From the NCBI GenBank assembly GCA_902524955.1, contig CABZEY010000004.1:1-64000 (forward strand): 64,000 bases of DNA. The letters run 5' to 3'. The translations under genes and the position numbers were made by a program. Shown here piece after piece: positions 51,865-62,061 of this stretch. The first letter of the stretch is position 1, and each line of letters opens with the position of its first letter. Below the pieces are notes generated by a model that searched no databases, was not told the DNA's origin, and saw nothing but the letters and a program-made list of their open reading frames with translations. The stretch comes from an uncultured Pelagibacteraceae bacterium (GTDB lineage: Bacteria; Pseudomonadota; Alphaproteobacteria; Pelagibacterales; Pelagibacteraceae).

Positions 51865-53147
51865 TATGCTATCTTTCTGTTAGCTAAATTAGAGCACTTT
51901 TCTTCCATTTGTTCTCTAAAATGTCTTAACAAACCTTGTATAGGCCAAGCAGCTGCTTCACCAAAAGCGCAAATGGTATGGCCTTCAATTTGTTTTGTTA
52001 CGTCAAGCAACATATCAATTTCGTGGATCTCTGATTCACCTCTATTAATTCTTTCCATCATTCTCCATAACCAACCCGATCCTTCACGACATGGTGTACA
52101 TTGACCACAACTCTCATGTTTATAAAATCTTGATATTCTTGAAATACATGAAACTATATCTTGAGATTTGTCTATAACTACTACTCCCGCTGTTCCCATT
52201 CCGCTGTTAGCTTCAATAAGAGAGTCAAAATCCATTAAAATGTTATCACAAACTTTTTTTGGTAATAGAGGCATCGATGACCCCCCTGGGATTACTGCTT
52301 GCAAATTATCCCACCCGCCAATTACTCCACCTGCATGAGTTTCTATTAGTTCCCTTAGAGGAATACTCATTTCTTCTTCAACATTGCATGGATTAACAAC
52401 GTTGCCAGAAATACAAAATATTTTTGTTCCTCTATTTTTTGGTCGACCAAAAGACGCAAACCAGTCTGCACCTCTTTTTAAAATTGATGGAACAACAGCA
52501 ATTGTTTCAACATTATTAACTATTGTTGGACAACCATAGAGACCTACGAGCGCAGGGAATGGTGGTTTCAATCTAGGCTGACCTTTGTTACCCTCTAAAC
52601 TTTCAAGTAAAGCAGTTTCTTCGCCGCAAATATAAGCTCCAGCACCAAAGTGAATATACATATCAAAATCCCAACCAGTGCCAGATGCATTTTTACCAAT
52701 TAGATTTTTTTTATATGCCTCATCAATTGCCTCTTGCAATATCTTTCCTTCATTGACGTACTCACCCCTAATATAAACATAACAAACTTTAGCACCTATT
52801 GCGTAAGCTGAGATTAACGACCCCTCGATCAACTTTTGAGGTTCATACCTTAATATATCCCTATCTTTGCATGTTCCAGGTTCAGACTCGTCTGCATTTA
52901 TAATTAAATAATGCGGTCTGTTGGGATATGGATCTTTTGGAGCAAAGGACCATTTCATTCCGGTAGGGAATCCCGCACCTCCTCTACCCCTTAACTCTGA
53001 TTTTTTAATTTCTTCAATTATCCAAGCTTTACCTTTAGCAATAATTTCATTTGTATCTTTCCAGTCCCCTCTTTTCAAAGCACTAGATAAATCACAGGAC
53101 TCGTCTCCGTATAAATTTTTAAATATTCTATTTTCGTCTTTAAGCAT
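51864..53147 (-). CDS. nuoF: NADH-quinone oxidoreductase subunit F
   Basis: [44 protein letters not shown]. Confidence 0.98.
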   Translation of the reverse strand: MLKDENRIFKNLYGDESCDLSSALKRGDWKDTNEIIAKGKAWIIEEIKKSELRGRGGAGFPTGMKWSFAPKDPYPNRPHYLIINADESEPGTCKDRDILRYEPQKLIEGSLISAYAIGAKVCYVYIRGEYVNEGKILQEAIDEAYKKNLIGKNASGTGWDFDMYIHFGAGAYICGEETALLESLEGNKGQPRLKPPFPALVGLYGCPTIVNNVETIAVVPSILKRGADWFASFGRPKNRGTKIFCISGNVVNPCNVEEEMSIPLRELIETHAGGVIGGWDNLQAVIPGGSSMPLLPKKVCDNILMDFDSLIEANSGMGTAGVVVIDKSQDIVSCISRISRFYKHESCGQCTPCREGSGWLWRMMERINRGESEIHEIDMLLDVTKQIEGHTICAFGEAAAWPIQGLLRHFREQMEEKCSNLANRKIA

Positions 53148-53742
53148 TTTTTAATAACGTTGTCCTTTTTTCGATTGGCTCTGAGCCTTTTCTTCCTGAT
53201 TGAGATCCAATGTTTGGTAGTCGTCCCTCTTTAAATCCGTTAAAAATTGTTTCTGCTTTTTCTGATGTCAAATCTTCATAATAATCTTTATTTATCTGAA
53301 CCATGGGAGCATTCACACACGCACCAAGACACTCTACTTCAATCCAAGAACTATCAAGATCTTCATTAATATAACCTGGTTTTTTGGATATTATTTTTTT
53401 GCATGCCTCAACAATTTTACCCGAGCCTCTTATCATACATGGAGTCGTTGTGCATACTTGAACAAAGTATTTTCCAACTGGAGCCAAATTATACATGGAA
53501 TAAAAAGTAGCTACTTCGTAAACTTTAATATACGTTGTATTAAGCATTGAAGCAATTAGCTCAATAGCTGCCAAAGGTATCCAATTATTATTTTGTTTTT
53601 GTGCGAGATATAACAAAGGCATTATGGCACTTTTTTTTTTAGTATCTGGATATTTTTTTAAAATATCTTTTATCTTTTCTTTATTTTCCTCCGAAAAAAT
53701 AAATGAAGCTGGTTGATTTTTTGCAATGTGCTTACCACTCAT
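53140..53742 (-). CDS. nuoE: NADH-quinone oxidoreductase subunit E
   Basis: [45 protein letters not shown]. Confidence 0.97.
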   Translation of the reverse strand: MSGKHIAKNQPASFIFSEENKEKIKDILKKYPDTKKKSAIMPLLYLAQKQNNNWIPLAAIELIASMLNTTYIKVYEVATFYSMYNLAPVGKYFVQVCTTTPCMIRGSGKIVEACKKIISKKPGYINEDLDSSWIEVECLGACVNAPMVQINKDYYEDLTSEKAETIFNGFKEGRLPNIGSQSGRKGSEPIEKRTTLLKNA

Positions 53743-54914
53743 CGGTCTACTTCTCCAAAAACTATATCCATTGAGCCTAATAATGCTGGTACATCGGCAA
53801 GCATGTGTCCTTTAATTAAGTAATCCATTGCTTGAAGGTGTACAAAACCTGGTGCTTTAATTTTACATCTGTATGGTTTGTTTGAACCATCTGCAATTAA
53901 GTAAACGCCAAATTCACCTTTTGGAGCTTCAACAGCAGCATAGGTTTCGCCTGCTGGCACACTGTATCCCTCTGTATAAAGTTTAAAATGGTTTATTAAA
54001 GCTTCCATAGATTTTTTCATCTCTGATCTTTTGGGAGGCCCCACCTTTGTATCCAAAGTCATTATTGGTCCATCTGGTAAATTTGATAAGGCTTGATTAA
54101 TAATTTTTACACTCTCTCTCATTTCTTCAATACGACAAAGATATCTATCATAACAGTCACCATTTTTACCCGTCGGAACTTTAAATTGAAAATTTTCATA
54201 TCCATCATAAGGTTGAGATTTTCTTAAATCCCAAGGTATACCAGATCCTCTGATCATAACGCCTGAAAAACCATGATCTAGTGCTTCCTGAGCTGAAACT
54301 ATACCTATATCAACATTTCGTTGTTTAAAAATTCTATTGTCCGTTAATAAAGACTCAAGGTCGTCAATTACTTTTGGAAATGACTTACAAAAATCTAAAA
54401 TGTCCTTATCTAATCCAGTAGGTAGATCAATATGTACACCACCTGGTCTAAAATAATTTGCATGTAATCTAGATCCAGAAACTCTCTCATAAAATACCAT
54501 TAATTTTTCTCTTTCTTCAAAACCCCACAAAGAAGGAGTTAAGGCTCCAACATCCAAAGCCTGAGTTGTAATATTTAATATATGACTTAAAATTCTTCCA
54601 ATTTCACAAAATGCAATTCGAATATTTTTAGCTCTTATCGGTACATCAATATTTAAGAGTTTTTCTACTGCTAAAGCAAAAGCATGCTCCTGATTCATTG
54701 GTGCTACATAATCCAGTCTATCAAAATATGGAATTGCTTGCATGTAAGTTTTATGCTCAATGAGTTTCTCAGTGCCTCGATGCAATAATCCTATGTGTGG
54801 ATCAGCTCTTTCAACAACTTCTCCATCTAACTCTAAAATCAATCTTAGCACTCCATGAGCTGCAGGGTGCTGAGGTCCAAAATTAAGATTTACAGTTTTA
54901 AATTCTTTTGACAT
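53739..54914 (-). CDS. nuoD: NADH-quinone oxidoreductase subunit D
   Basis: [37 protein letters not shown]. Confidence 0.98.
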   Translation of the reverse strand: MSKEFKTVNLNFGPQHPAAHGVLRLILELDGEVVERADPHIGLLHRGTEKLIEHKTYMQAIPYFDRLDYVAPMNQEHAFALAVEKLLNIDVPIRAKNIRIAFCEIGRILSHILNITTQALDVGALTPSLWGFEEREKLMVFYERVSGSRLHANYFRPGGVHIDLPTGLDKDILDFCKSFPKVIDDLESLLTDNRIFKQRNVDIGIVSAQEALDHGFSGVMIRGSGIPWDLRKSQPYDGYENFQFKVPTGKNGDCYDRYLCRIEEMRESVKIINQALSNLPDGPIMTLDTKVGPPKRSEMKKSMEALINHFKLYTEGYSVPAGETYAAVEAPKGEFGVYLIADGSNKPYRCKIKAPGFVHLQAMDYLIKGHMLADVPALLGSMDIVFGEVDR

Positions 54915-55513
54915 TATTTATTATTCTTTTCTTGCTCTTGTTTAATGTATTCAGGACTTTGCCATGGGCTCCTAAAATCAAAATCTCTGTAAGCTTGCTG
55001 TAAATTTACAGGACCATACATAACTTTTTTCTTTTCTGGATCGTATCTAACTTCTTTGTAACCAGTTAATGGGAAATCTTTTCTTAAAGGAAAACCTTCG
55101 AAACCGTAATCTGTTAATATTCTTCGAAGATCAGGATGTTTGTCAAAAGATATACCATGCATATCAAATACCTCCCTTTCTAACCAATTCGCTGAAGGAA
55201 AAATACCTGTTAATGTTTGAATACTTTTTTTATCTTCTATTTGTAATTTAATCGTTATCCTTAAATTATTTTCATGGCTTAAAAGTAAGTAAATAACTTC
55301 AAAACGTTTTTCTTTATTAGGATAATCTACAGCAAGAATATCTACAAGTTGCCTAAATTTTAATTCAGGATGCTTTTTTAATTGAATAATATTTTCAACT
55401 ATATTTTCATTTTTACTGTGACACACCAAGCTGTTATTGATAATTTTTATATCAAGAAAAGAAAATCCCGAACTTTTTTCTAAAACCAATTTAATTTCAT
55501 TCAGACTTTTCAT
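54914..55513 (-). CDS. nuoC: NADH-quinone oxidoreductase subunit C
   Basis: [43 protein letters not shown]. Confidence 0.97.
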   Translation of the reverse strand: MKSLNEIKLVLEKSSGFSFLDIKIINNSLVCHSKNENIVENIIQLKKHPELKFRQLVDILAVDYPNKEKRFEVIYLLLSHENNLRITIKLQIEDKKSIQTLTGIFPSANWLEREVFDMHGISFDKHPDLRRILTDYGFEGFPLRKDFPLTGYKEVRYDPEKKKVMYGPVNLQQAYRDFDFRSPWQSPEYIKQEQEKNNK

Positions 55514-55515
55514 AG

Positions 55516-56037
55516 TTATCTTTCTAACGATCCTTCTCTTCTAATTTTCTTCTGCAATTGTAAAATCGCATATAACAAAGCCTCAGCACTTGGAGGACAT
55601 CCAGGAACATAAATGTCTACTGGTACAATTCGATCGCAACCTCTGACAACAGAATACGAATAATGATAGTAGCCACCGCCGTTTGCACAGCTACCCATTG
55701 AAATTACATAACGTGGTTCAGGCATTTGATCATAAACTTTTCTTAAAGCCGGAGCCATTTTATTAGTCAACGTGCCAGCTACAATCATTACATCTGATTG
55801 CCTCGGTGAAGCTCTAGGTGCAGCACCAAACCTTTCTAAATCATACCTAGGCATAGAAGCTTGCATCATTTCTACAGCGCAACAAGCAAGACCGAAGGTC
55901 ATCCAATGTAATGAACCTGTTCTTGCCCAGTTAATTAAAGTATCACTTGCGATTGTAACAAACCCTTTTTCAGCAAACTCTTCTGCTACTTCCTTGAACT
56001 CTTCTGGGATTTTATCTAATTTAGTTACTGCACTCAT
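55516..56037 (-). CDS. nuoB: NADH-quinone oxidoreductase subunit B
   Basis: [49 protein letters not shown]. Confidence 0.98.
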   Translation of the reverse strand: MSAVTKLDKIPEEFKEVAEEFAEKGFVTIASDTLINWARTGSLHWMTFGLACCAVEMMQASMPRYDLERFGAAPRASPRQSDVMIVAGTLTNKMAPALRKVYDQMPEPRYVISMGSCANGGGYYHYSYSVVRGCDRIVPVDIYVPGCPPSAEALLYAILQLQKKIRREGSLER

Positions 56038-56046
56038 ACTATTTAA

Positions 56047-56415
56047 TTACTCCCAATCCAATGCTCCCTTTTTCCATTCGTAAATAAACCCTACTGTAAG
56101 TATTAATAAAAAAAACATCATTGACCAAAAACCAAGTAGGCCAATATTGCCTAATGACACCGCCCATGGAAATAAAAACGCAACTTCTAAATCAAATATT
56201 ATGAATAAAATTGCTACTAGATAAAAACGAACATCAAATTTCATTCTAGAGTCATCAAAAGCTTCAAAGCCACATTCGTAAGCTGACAATTTTTCAGGAT
56301 CAGGGTTGCTTGGCGAAAAAAGGAAATTTGCAAATATAAAAGCAAAACCTAGACCAATAGATATAAATAAGAATATTAATATAGTAGCGTAATCTCTTAA
56401 AAAATCGAATAACAT
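56047..56415 (-). CDS. nuoA: NADH-quinone oxidoreductase subunit A
   Basis: [40 protein letters not shown]. Confidence 0.97.
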   Translation of the reverse strand: MLFDFLRDYATILIFLFISIGLGFAFIFANFLFSPSNPDPEKLSAYECGFEAFDDSRMKFDVRFYLVAILFIIFDLEVAFLFPWAVSLGNIGLLGFWSMMFFLLILTVGFIYEWKKGALDWE

Positions 56416-56457
56416 TGATCATGTTTATATACATAATCAAGACTGGTTAAATGGGTA

Positions 56458-56480
56458 TTTTTGACCTGAATTGTCAAAAA
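56458..56480. promoter_or_regulatory. Perfect 8-bp dyad TTTTTGAC-N7-GTCAAAAA upstream of nuoA (candidate operator)
   Basis: Exact inverted repeat 56458-56465 / 56473-56480, overlapping the gpsA-like stop codon and 43 nt upstream of the nuoA start. Confidence 0.4.
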
Positions 56481-57487
56481 GTGAACTGTTTCCAGTCAAT
56501 TTTTAACTTCTTATTTTTTTTAATAGCTTTTAATAGAGATTTTAGTAGCGGCAATTTTTTTTGACCAACTAAAGATAAAATTTTAGCTCCTGATGATTTG
56601 ATTAACTCTGCACCCTCTACAGTAATATTTTTCATTTGTTTACTTACTATAGATTTATATAAAAGCCCTTTCCCCAAATAGAAACCCAGTCTAGCATTTC
56701 TTCCGCCTAATATACTAACATATAGATCTCCAGCTCCAGCTAATCCGAAAGTGGTATCGACATTGCCACCAAATCTTTGAACAATATATTTCATTTCTTT
56801 TAAAGATTGTTCAAACAATCCTGAAGAAGTATTGAAATAATTATCATCTTTATTTTTCGACAAACTCCCAACTTGTCGTGGAGATGATCCAATAACTGTT
56901 GCATATATATTTTTTATCGCCGAACATATTTCTGCACCCTGAATATCCTTGGTTACTTCTGGATGATAATATTCATTCTCAATAATCTTCTTTGCATATT
57001 TAGCATTAGCTATCTTTTTAGATGCGAAAAGCGTCCTAGTATGAGATTTATTTATAAGCTCCTTGGCCAAGCATGGTCCTGAAGCCATTACAACTTTGTT
57101 ACTTGAACATTTTAATGAAATATATTTGCTTATTGGAATAATTTTACTTTTATAATTAATGATACCTTTTGTGATCAAAAGTATAGGGCAGTTTTTTTTA
57201 ATTTGATTTAAAATTTTTGTAATCCAGGGTATGCCATTTGTATTTGTTCCAACAATTATGAAATTTATAGATTTAATATCAATTGAACCTAATTCATAAT
57301 CATAAAAAAAATTAATATTTTTAGAAAAATTAATATTAAGAATTTTATTTTTTTTTTTTACATTTTTAATATTTTTTATATCAAAAGGAGAACCAATAAC
57401 TGAAGTTTTGATTTTATTAAAGTCTAATACTGACACATAAGCTGTGCTTGCAACACCAAAACCTAAAACTAAAACATGATTTTTCAT
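56474..57487 (-). CDS. Divergent NAD(P)-dependent glycerol-3-phosphate dehydrogenase-like protein
   Basis: GAEICSAIKNIYATVIG and TFGLAGAGDLYVSILGGRNARLGFYLGKG resemble the GpsA C-domain; N-terminal nucleotide motif VLGFGVASTA is atypical. Confidence 0.78.
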   Translation of the reverse strand: MKNHVLVLGFGVASTAYVSVLDFNKIKTSVIGSPFDIKNIKNVKKKNKILNINFSKNINFFYDYELGSIDIKSINFIIVGTNTNGIPWITKILNQIKKNCPILLITKGIINYKSKIIPISKYISLKCSSNKVVMASGPCLAKELINKSHTRTLFASKKIANAKYAKKIIENEYYHPEVTKDIQGAEICSAIKNIYATVIGSSPRQVGSLSKNKDDNYFNTSSGLFEQSLKEMKYIVQRFGGNVDTTFGLAGAGDLYVSILGGRNARLGFYLGKGLLYKSIVSKQMKNITVEGAELIKSSGAKILSLVGQKKLPLLKSLLKAIKKNKKLKIDWKQFTF

Positions 57488-59010
57488 GATAATTTAAAAT
57501 ATCTCTTCAAAAACAATTGTACCAAAAAACTTAAAAAGATTGAAAATAAAAACATTAGATTTCCTATCACACTAAATGGTGTATTGTTATTTAATATTTG
57601 GTAGTTATTTGTAAAAACTGATTTTTTATTAGGTTTAGATGAATTCATTATTATACCCAGAGGATTGATGCTTGCAGACACTCCTTGATTTGTAGATCTA
57701 AATATATGCTTGCCCTCTTCAATAGATCTAAAAATTGAATGAGCAAAATGTTGATGAGTCCCGATTGACCTATTAAACCAACCATCCTCTGAAATATTAA
57801 AAATTACATCAAAATTATTTTTATCAATATTAATCGTCCCTGTATCAATTACTTCGTAACATATTAAGGGCAATACCAAACTCTGGTTAATTTTAAAAAT
57901 ATTTCTATCAACTCCCCTTGAAAATGATTGGTAACCGAAAGTAACTTTTTTTAAATTTAAAAATTTTATAGCATCTTCAAATGGTATAAATTCACCGAAA
58001 GGAACGAGATGAATTTTGTTATAAACATCAATGATTTTACCTTTTGAATTTAAAACAACAAAACTGTTAAAAATATTACCATAATTGTCTTTTGTATTTG
58101 CACCCAAGATAACTTTTTGGTTTAATTTAAAATTATCTTTAAAAATGTCTGTTAAATTATCATTATTAATTAATGAATAGGAACCCTCCGGCCATAAAAA
58201 TATTGCATTATCATTTTTATCTGACGGATTGCTCATATTTAATATTTCTTTAATATAGTTTTGTGGGTTTAAATTTATTTTTCGTAAATCTTCATTAGGC
58301 TGTACAAAAACAACTTGTTGATTTTTTGCCTGCAAATTAGTTTGTAATCGATTCAAACCATACAAATAATTAATACCAATTAAAAATATAAGTAAAATTA
58401 AACGCTTAATGAAAGAAATTTTATCTTTTTTAATCAAGAAATAAGGAAATGAGAAAATAAAGATTGCAAATAAATTCAAGCTAAAGGTACCAATAATATT
58501 TAAAATTTGTATGCTAGCTAATTGTTCGCTTAAAGCATATACAAACAAATTCCATGAAAACCCAGTTAAAAAAGATCTTATGTACTCGGTTAAGGCCATT
58601 AAAATTGAAAAATTTAATACGAAAAAAAAATTAAATTTAAAAAAACGTTTTAAAATATAAAAGCTCAATCCATAGAATGTAGATAAAACGAGAGGTAGAA
58701 TTAGAATTGCAAATGGTTTTAAAATTGCAACATCTGGATCAAAATTTAAAGAATAACTTATCCAATATAACGATGAAATAAAATACCCAAAAGAAAATAG
58801 AAGTCCAAAAATAAAAAAAATTTTTGGATTTTCATGTTCATTTAGTTTTAATAAATATAAAATAAACGGAAATATTATAAATCCTAAAAAAATATAATTA
58901 TATGGTGGCAGTGAAAAAGAAAGAAAAAAACCAAGAAATAAAAAAAAGAAAAACTTAAGTTTACTTCTAAATATATTATTTGATCTCATAAATAATAAGC
59001 TAGTAAACAA
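57484..59010 (-). CDS. lnt: Apolipoprotein N-acyltransferase
   Basis: Multi-TM N-terminus; catalytic-region motifs FLWPEGSY, YNKIHLVPFGEFIPF, LPLICYEVI. Confidence 0.93.
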   Translation of the reverse strand: MFTSLLFMRSNNIFRSKLKFFFFLFLGFFLSFSLPPYNYIFLGFIIFPFILYLLKLNEHENPKIFFIFGLLFSFGYFISSLYWISYSLNFDPDVAILKPFAILILPLVLSTFYGLSFYILKRFFKFNFFFVLNFSILMALTEYIRSFLTGFSWNLFVYALSEQLASIQILNIIGTFSLNLFAIFIFSFPYFLIKKDKISFIKRLILLIFLIGINYLYGLNRLQTNLQAKNQQVVFVQPNEDLRKINLNPQNYIKEILNMSNPSDKNDNAIFLWPEGSYSLINNDNLTDIFKDNFKLNQKVILGANTKDNYGNIFNSFVVLNSKGKIIDVYNKIHLVPFGEFIPFEDAIKFLNLKKVTFGYQSFSRGVDRNIFKINQSLVLPLICYEVIDTGTINIDKNNFDVIFNISEDGWFNRSIGTHQHFAHSIFRSIEEGKHIFRSTNQGVSASINPLGIIMNSSKPNKKSVFTNNYQILNNNTPFSVIGNLMFLFSIFLSFLVQLFLKRYFKLS

Positions 59011-59011
59011 A

Positions 59012-59377
59012 CTATTTTATAGGTAGATTGTTTAATAACCATCCATCAAAACCATCCGTAACATTGAATGTTTCAAATTTTTTTTTTTTAAAAATTTCAG
59101 CTACTATTTGTGACCTTATACCACTACTACATATAAAAAAAATTTTAGTATTTTTCTTTAATTCTAACTTATTCATATCGTCAATAAAATTTGGATTTAA
59201 TATTATATTTTTATTCTCTTTCAATTGATAAGATATATAATAGGTTGATAACTTTAAAGTCTCACCATCTGGTTTACCAAATATTAACCATTCCTCTGGA
59301 GAACGAACATCAACTAAACAATCATTTTTATGAAAAGATATTTCTTTAAGTTCTGACGTGGTAATTTTTTTGACCAT
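59012..59377 (-). CDS. Rhodanese-domain protein
   Basis: LVDVRSPEEWLIFGKPDG; FICSSGIRSQIVAEIF. The listed ORF (to 59422) extends into tRNA-Leu; ATG at 59377 (MVKKITTSELKE) is the plausible start. Confidence 0.88.
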   Translation of the reverse strand: MVKKITTSELKEISFHKNDCLVDVRSPEEWLIFGKPDGETLKLSTYYISYQLKENKNIILNPNFIDDMNKLELKKNTKIFFICSSGIRSQIVAEIFKKKKFETFNVTDGFDGWLLNNLPIK

Positions 59378-59385
59378 ATATACTT

Positions 59386-59471
59386 TGGTGCCCTCGGCCG
59401 GACTCGAACCGGCACTCCGCAAGCGGCAAGGATTTTAAGTCCTTTGTGTCTACCAATTCCACCACGAGGGC
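59386..59471 (-). tRNA. tRNA-Leu (anticodon UAA), encoded CCA
   Basis: Reverse strand GCCCTCGTGGTGGAATTGGTAGACACAAAGGACTTAAAATCCTTGCCGCTTGCGGAGTGCCGGTTCGAGTCCGGCCGAGGGCACCA: acceptor stem GCCCTCG/CGAGGGC, anticodon stem AAGGA-CTTAAAA-TCCTT, long variable arm, T-loop GGTTCGAGTCC. Confidence 0.97.
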
Positions 59472-59547
59472 ATATTTAAGTATTTCTTATTTATTTTGAA
59501 ACCAAATGCAACTTTATAAAATTTATTTTGTCTATATTTTAACTAAA

Positions 59548-61341
59548 ATGACTTTAGAAAAAAAACTACAAGAAATATTATTTTTAATAAACCAAGAAAA
59601 ATATAAAGAATTAATACCAAAAATTCATGAATTGTTAAAAGAAAAATATCAAAGCATTCCATTGTATGGAAACTTAGGTCTGAGTTACCTTAAACTTAAC
59701 AAAAATTACTTAGCAATCAAATATTTTTTAAAAGTTAAAAAAATTGACAAAAATAATATTAATGCAAATCATAATTTAGGCCTTGCTTATTCAAAAATTA
59801 ATGAAATCGATAAAGCTATAAATTTTTACGATCAAGCGCTTGGAGCAATTAAAGAGTATCCATTTTTTTTTATAACATTAATAGAATATTTGGAATTACT
59901 ATTAGCAAATTATAAAATAAATTTAGCAGAAAAAATAATTTATAAATATAAAGCCAAAATACCAATAGATTTGCAATTTTTTTTTAATACGGCCCTTTTT
60001 GATATAAAGTTCAAAGATCATCGAAGCTTTGTAAATAATATAAAAAAAATTGAGGATATGATTAGTGATTACCAAACTCAAATTACAAAAAATAATAAGT
60101 TTATTATAACTGAATTAAATAAATTAATTAAATTTACCCCACCAACTATTTTTACTACAACTTTTTATATAGAAAATCCAAAAAAACTATTAAAAAAATA
60201 TTATCAAATATTCGATAAAATAACCGACAGTTTTAATGTACCTAAATTATTTTCACCTCCGATATCAAAAAATAAAAAAATTAAAGTTTGCTTTGCATCA
60301 TCAATATTTAGAAAGCACACGATTACAAAATTGTTTAAAAATTGGATAATAAAATTAGATAAAAATAAGTTTGATGTATACATCTTAGATCTAGACTCTG
60401 AAAAAGATGAAATTTATAACGAAATTAAAAATAATGCTGTAGAAAGTATTTTAACTAATAGAAATCTTGAGGAAAATATTAATTTTATAAGATCTAAAAA
60501 ATTAGACTATATTATTTACCTAGATAATCATATATCCAGAAAAGCATCAGCTTTGTATAACTTTCAGTTAGCATCTAAACAAGCTGTCACCTGGGGCCAT
60601 CCTGTAACATCTGGATCAAAATATATAGATTTATTTTTATCTAGTGAATTAATGGAAAATAATTTAAGTGAAAAAAACTACACTGAAAAATTAATAAAAT
60701 TAAAAAATATCTCAATTAATTATGAAAAACCTAATATTAAAATACATGAAGAAATAAAAAATCGTTTTGATGATAATTTTGTTAATATTTTAAATTTACA
60801 AAGTTTACATAAATTTCAGCCCCATGAGGATAAAATTTATGCTGAAATTTTAAACAAAAATAAAAAGATAAATTTATATTTTATTGAATCTGAAATTAAA
60901 GAACATAACAAAGTGTTCAAATATCGAATTTCTAAATTTTTGTCTGATAATAAATCTGAAGAGAGAATAAAGTTTTTACCAAGATGTGATAATAATACTT
61001 TTTATAATTATATATACTTTTCATCTTTTATTTTTGACTGTTTATCCTGGTCTGGTGGAAATACACATCTTGAGGCGCTAGCATTTGATAAGCCTATTAT
61101 AACAATGGAGGGTAAAAGCCTAAAACAAAACCATACTTTCGGTTTTTTAAAAAGAATCAATCAAGATAATTTAATTGCCTCGAATGAAAGGGAATATATA
61201 AATAAGATATTAGAGTTTTCACAAAGTGAAAACCTTATAAAAATATCTAAAGAAGAAATATCAAAAAACAAAAATCTTTTATTTAAGGATATGGAATGTA
61301 TTAAATCATTAGAAGATAGCTTGATGAAAAACTTATTTTAA
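59548..61341 (+). CDS. TPR + SPINDLY/O-GlcNAc-transferase-like glycosyltransferase
   Basis: N-terminal TPR (NANHNLGLAYSKINEIDKAINFYDQAL), then RKHTITKLFKNWIIKLDKNKFDVYILD, VTWGHPVTSGSKYIDLFLSSELME and SGGNTHLEALAFDKPIITMEG; the ORF also allows a start at 59506. Confidence 0.75.
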   Translation: MTLEKKLQEILFLINQEKYKELIPKIHELLKEKYQSIPLYGNLGLSYLKLNKNYLAIKYFLKVKKIDKNNINANHNLGLAYSKINEIDKAINFYDQALGAIKEYPFFFITLIEYLELLLANYKINLAEKIIYKYKAKIPIDLQFFFNTALFDIKFKDHRSFVNNIKKIEDMISDYQTQITKNNKFIITELNKLIKFTPPTIFTTTFYIENPKKLLKKYYQIFDKITDSFNVPKLFSPPISKNKKIKVCFASSIFRKHTITKLFKNWIIKLDKNKFDVYILDLDSEKDEIYNEIKNNAVESILTNRNLEENINFIRSKKLDYIIYLDNHISRKASALYNFQLASKQAVTWGHPVTSGSKYIDLFLSSELMENNLSEKNYTEKLIKLKNISINYEKPNIKIHEEIKNRFDDNFVNILNLQSLHKFQPHEDKIYAEILNKNKKINLYFIESEIKEHNKVFKYRISKFLSDNKSEERIKFLPRCDNNTFYNYIYFSSFIFDCLSWSGGNTHLEALAFDKPIITMEGKSLKQNHTFGFLKRINQDNLIASNEREYINKILEFSQSENLIKISKEEISKNKNLLFKDMECIKSLEDSLMKNLF

Positions 61342-62061
61342 TGAAGTAACAAGTTTTTTTACGTCTTCTTCACATCTTTTCAAAAGATCTTCTTCGGTTG
61401 ACCTAAGAACAAGAATGGTGCCAGGTTTTTCTTTAAAATATGGATAACTGCCAATATCAATATTTTTATATTTATCTTGTAATTTTGATAATTGCTCTGA
61501 TATCTGACTCTCTCTAAGATTAGTATCAATTGATGATGACAAAATCTTTTTTCCAGTTTTAATAACATTATCTAATTGTGGTAGCATAGCCTGTAATATA
61601 CTTGGAACACCTGGTAATACGAAAACATTTTCCACATAAAAACCTGCTGCAAAAGTCTTTGGGTTAGGTATTAACTTAGCGTTCTCTGGCATTTTTGCCA
61701 TTTTTTTTCTACCTTCATTAAAATTTTCATTTTTGTAAAATTCTTCTAAAATTTGATAAGCTTCTGTATGATACTGATACTTCTGATTAAATACCTTAGA
61801 AATTGACTCAGCTGTTATATCATCATGAGTTGGGCCAATCCCTCCTGTAGTAAAAATATAAGCAAATTTTTTTCTTAATTCATCGACTGTATCAATTATA
61901 ATTTTTTCTTTATCAGGTATAACTCTTACTTCTTCAACGCTAATGCCTCTATCATTTAGCCATAATGCTATAAAAGAAGTATTTTTATCAACAGTTCTTC
62001 CTGATAAAATTTCGTTGCCAATAATTATGATACCTGCTGTAAATTCCTTTTTAAATTCCAT
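61333..62061 (-). CDS. CinA N-terminal (MoCF/molybdopterin-binding-like) domain protein
   Basis: GIIIIGNEILSGRTVDKNTSFIALWLNDRGI; YIFTTGGIGPTHDDITAESIS; VFVLPGVPSI. Confidence 0.92.
   Translation of the reverse strand: MEFKKEFTAGIIIIGNEILSGRTVDKNTSFIALWLNDRGISVEEVRVIPDKEKIIIDTVDELRKKFAYIFTTGGIGPTHDDITAESISKVFNQKYQYHTEAYQILEEFYKNENFNEGRKKMAKMPENAKLIPNPKTFAAGFYVENVFVLPGVPSILQAMLPQLDNVIKTGKKILSSSIDTNLRESQISEQLSKLQDKYKNIDIGSYPYFKEKPGTILVLRSTEEDLLKRCEEDVKKLVTSLK

Noticed and set aside
59378-59422. N-terminal extension MRSAGSSPAEGTKVY of the rhodanese ORF
   Set aside because: It is translated largely from the 3' end of tRNA-Leu; the rhodanese-like protein starts at ATG 59377.
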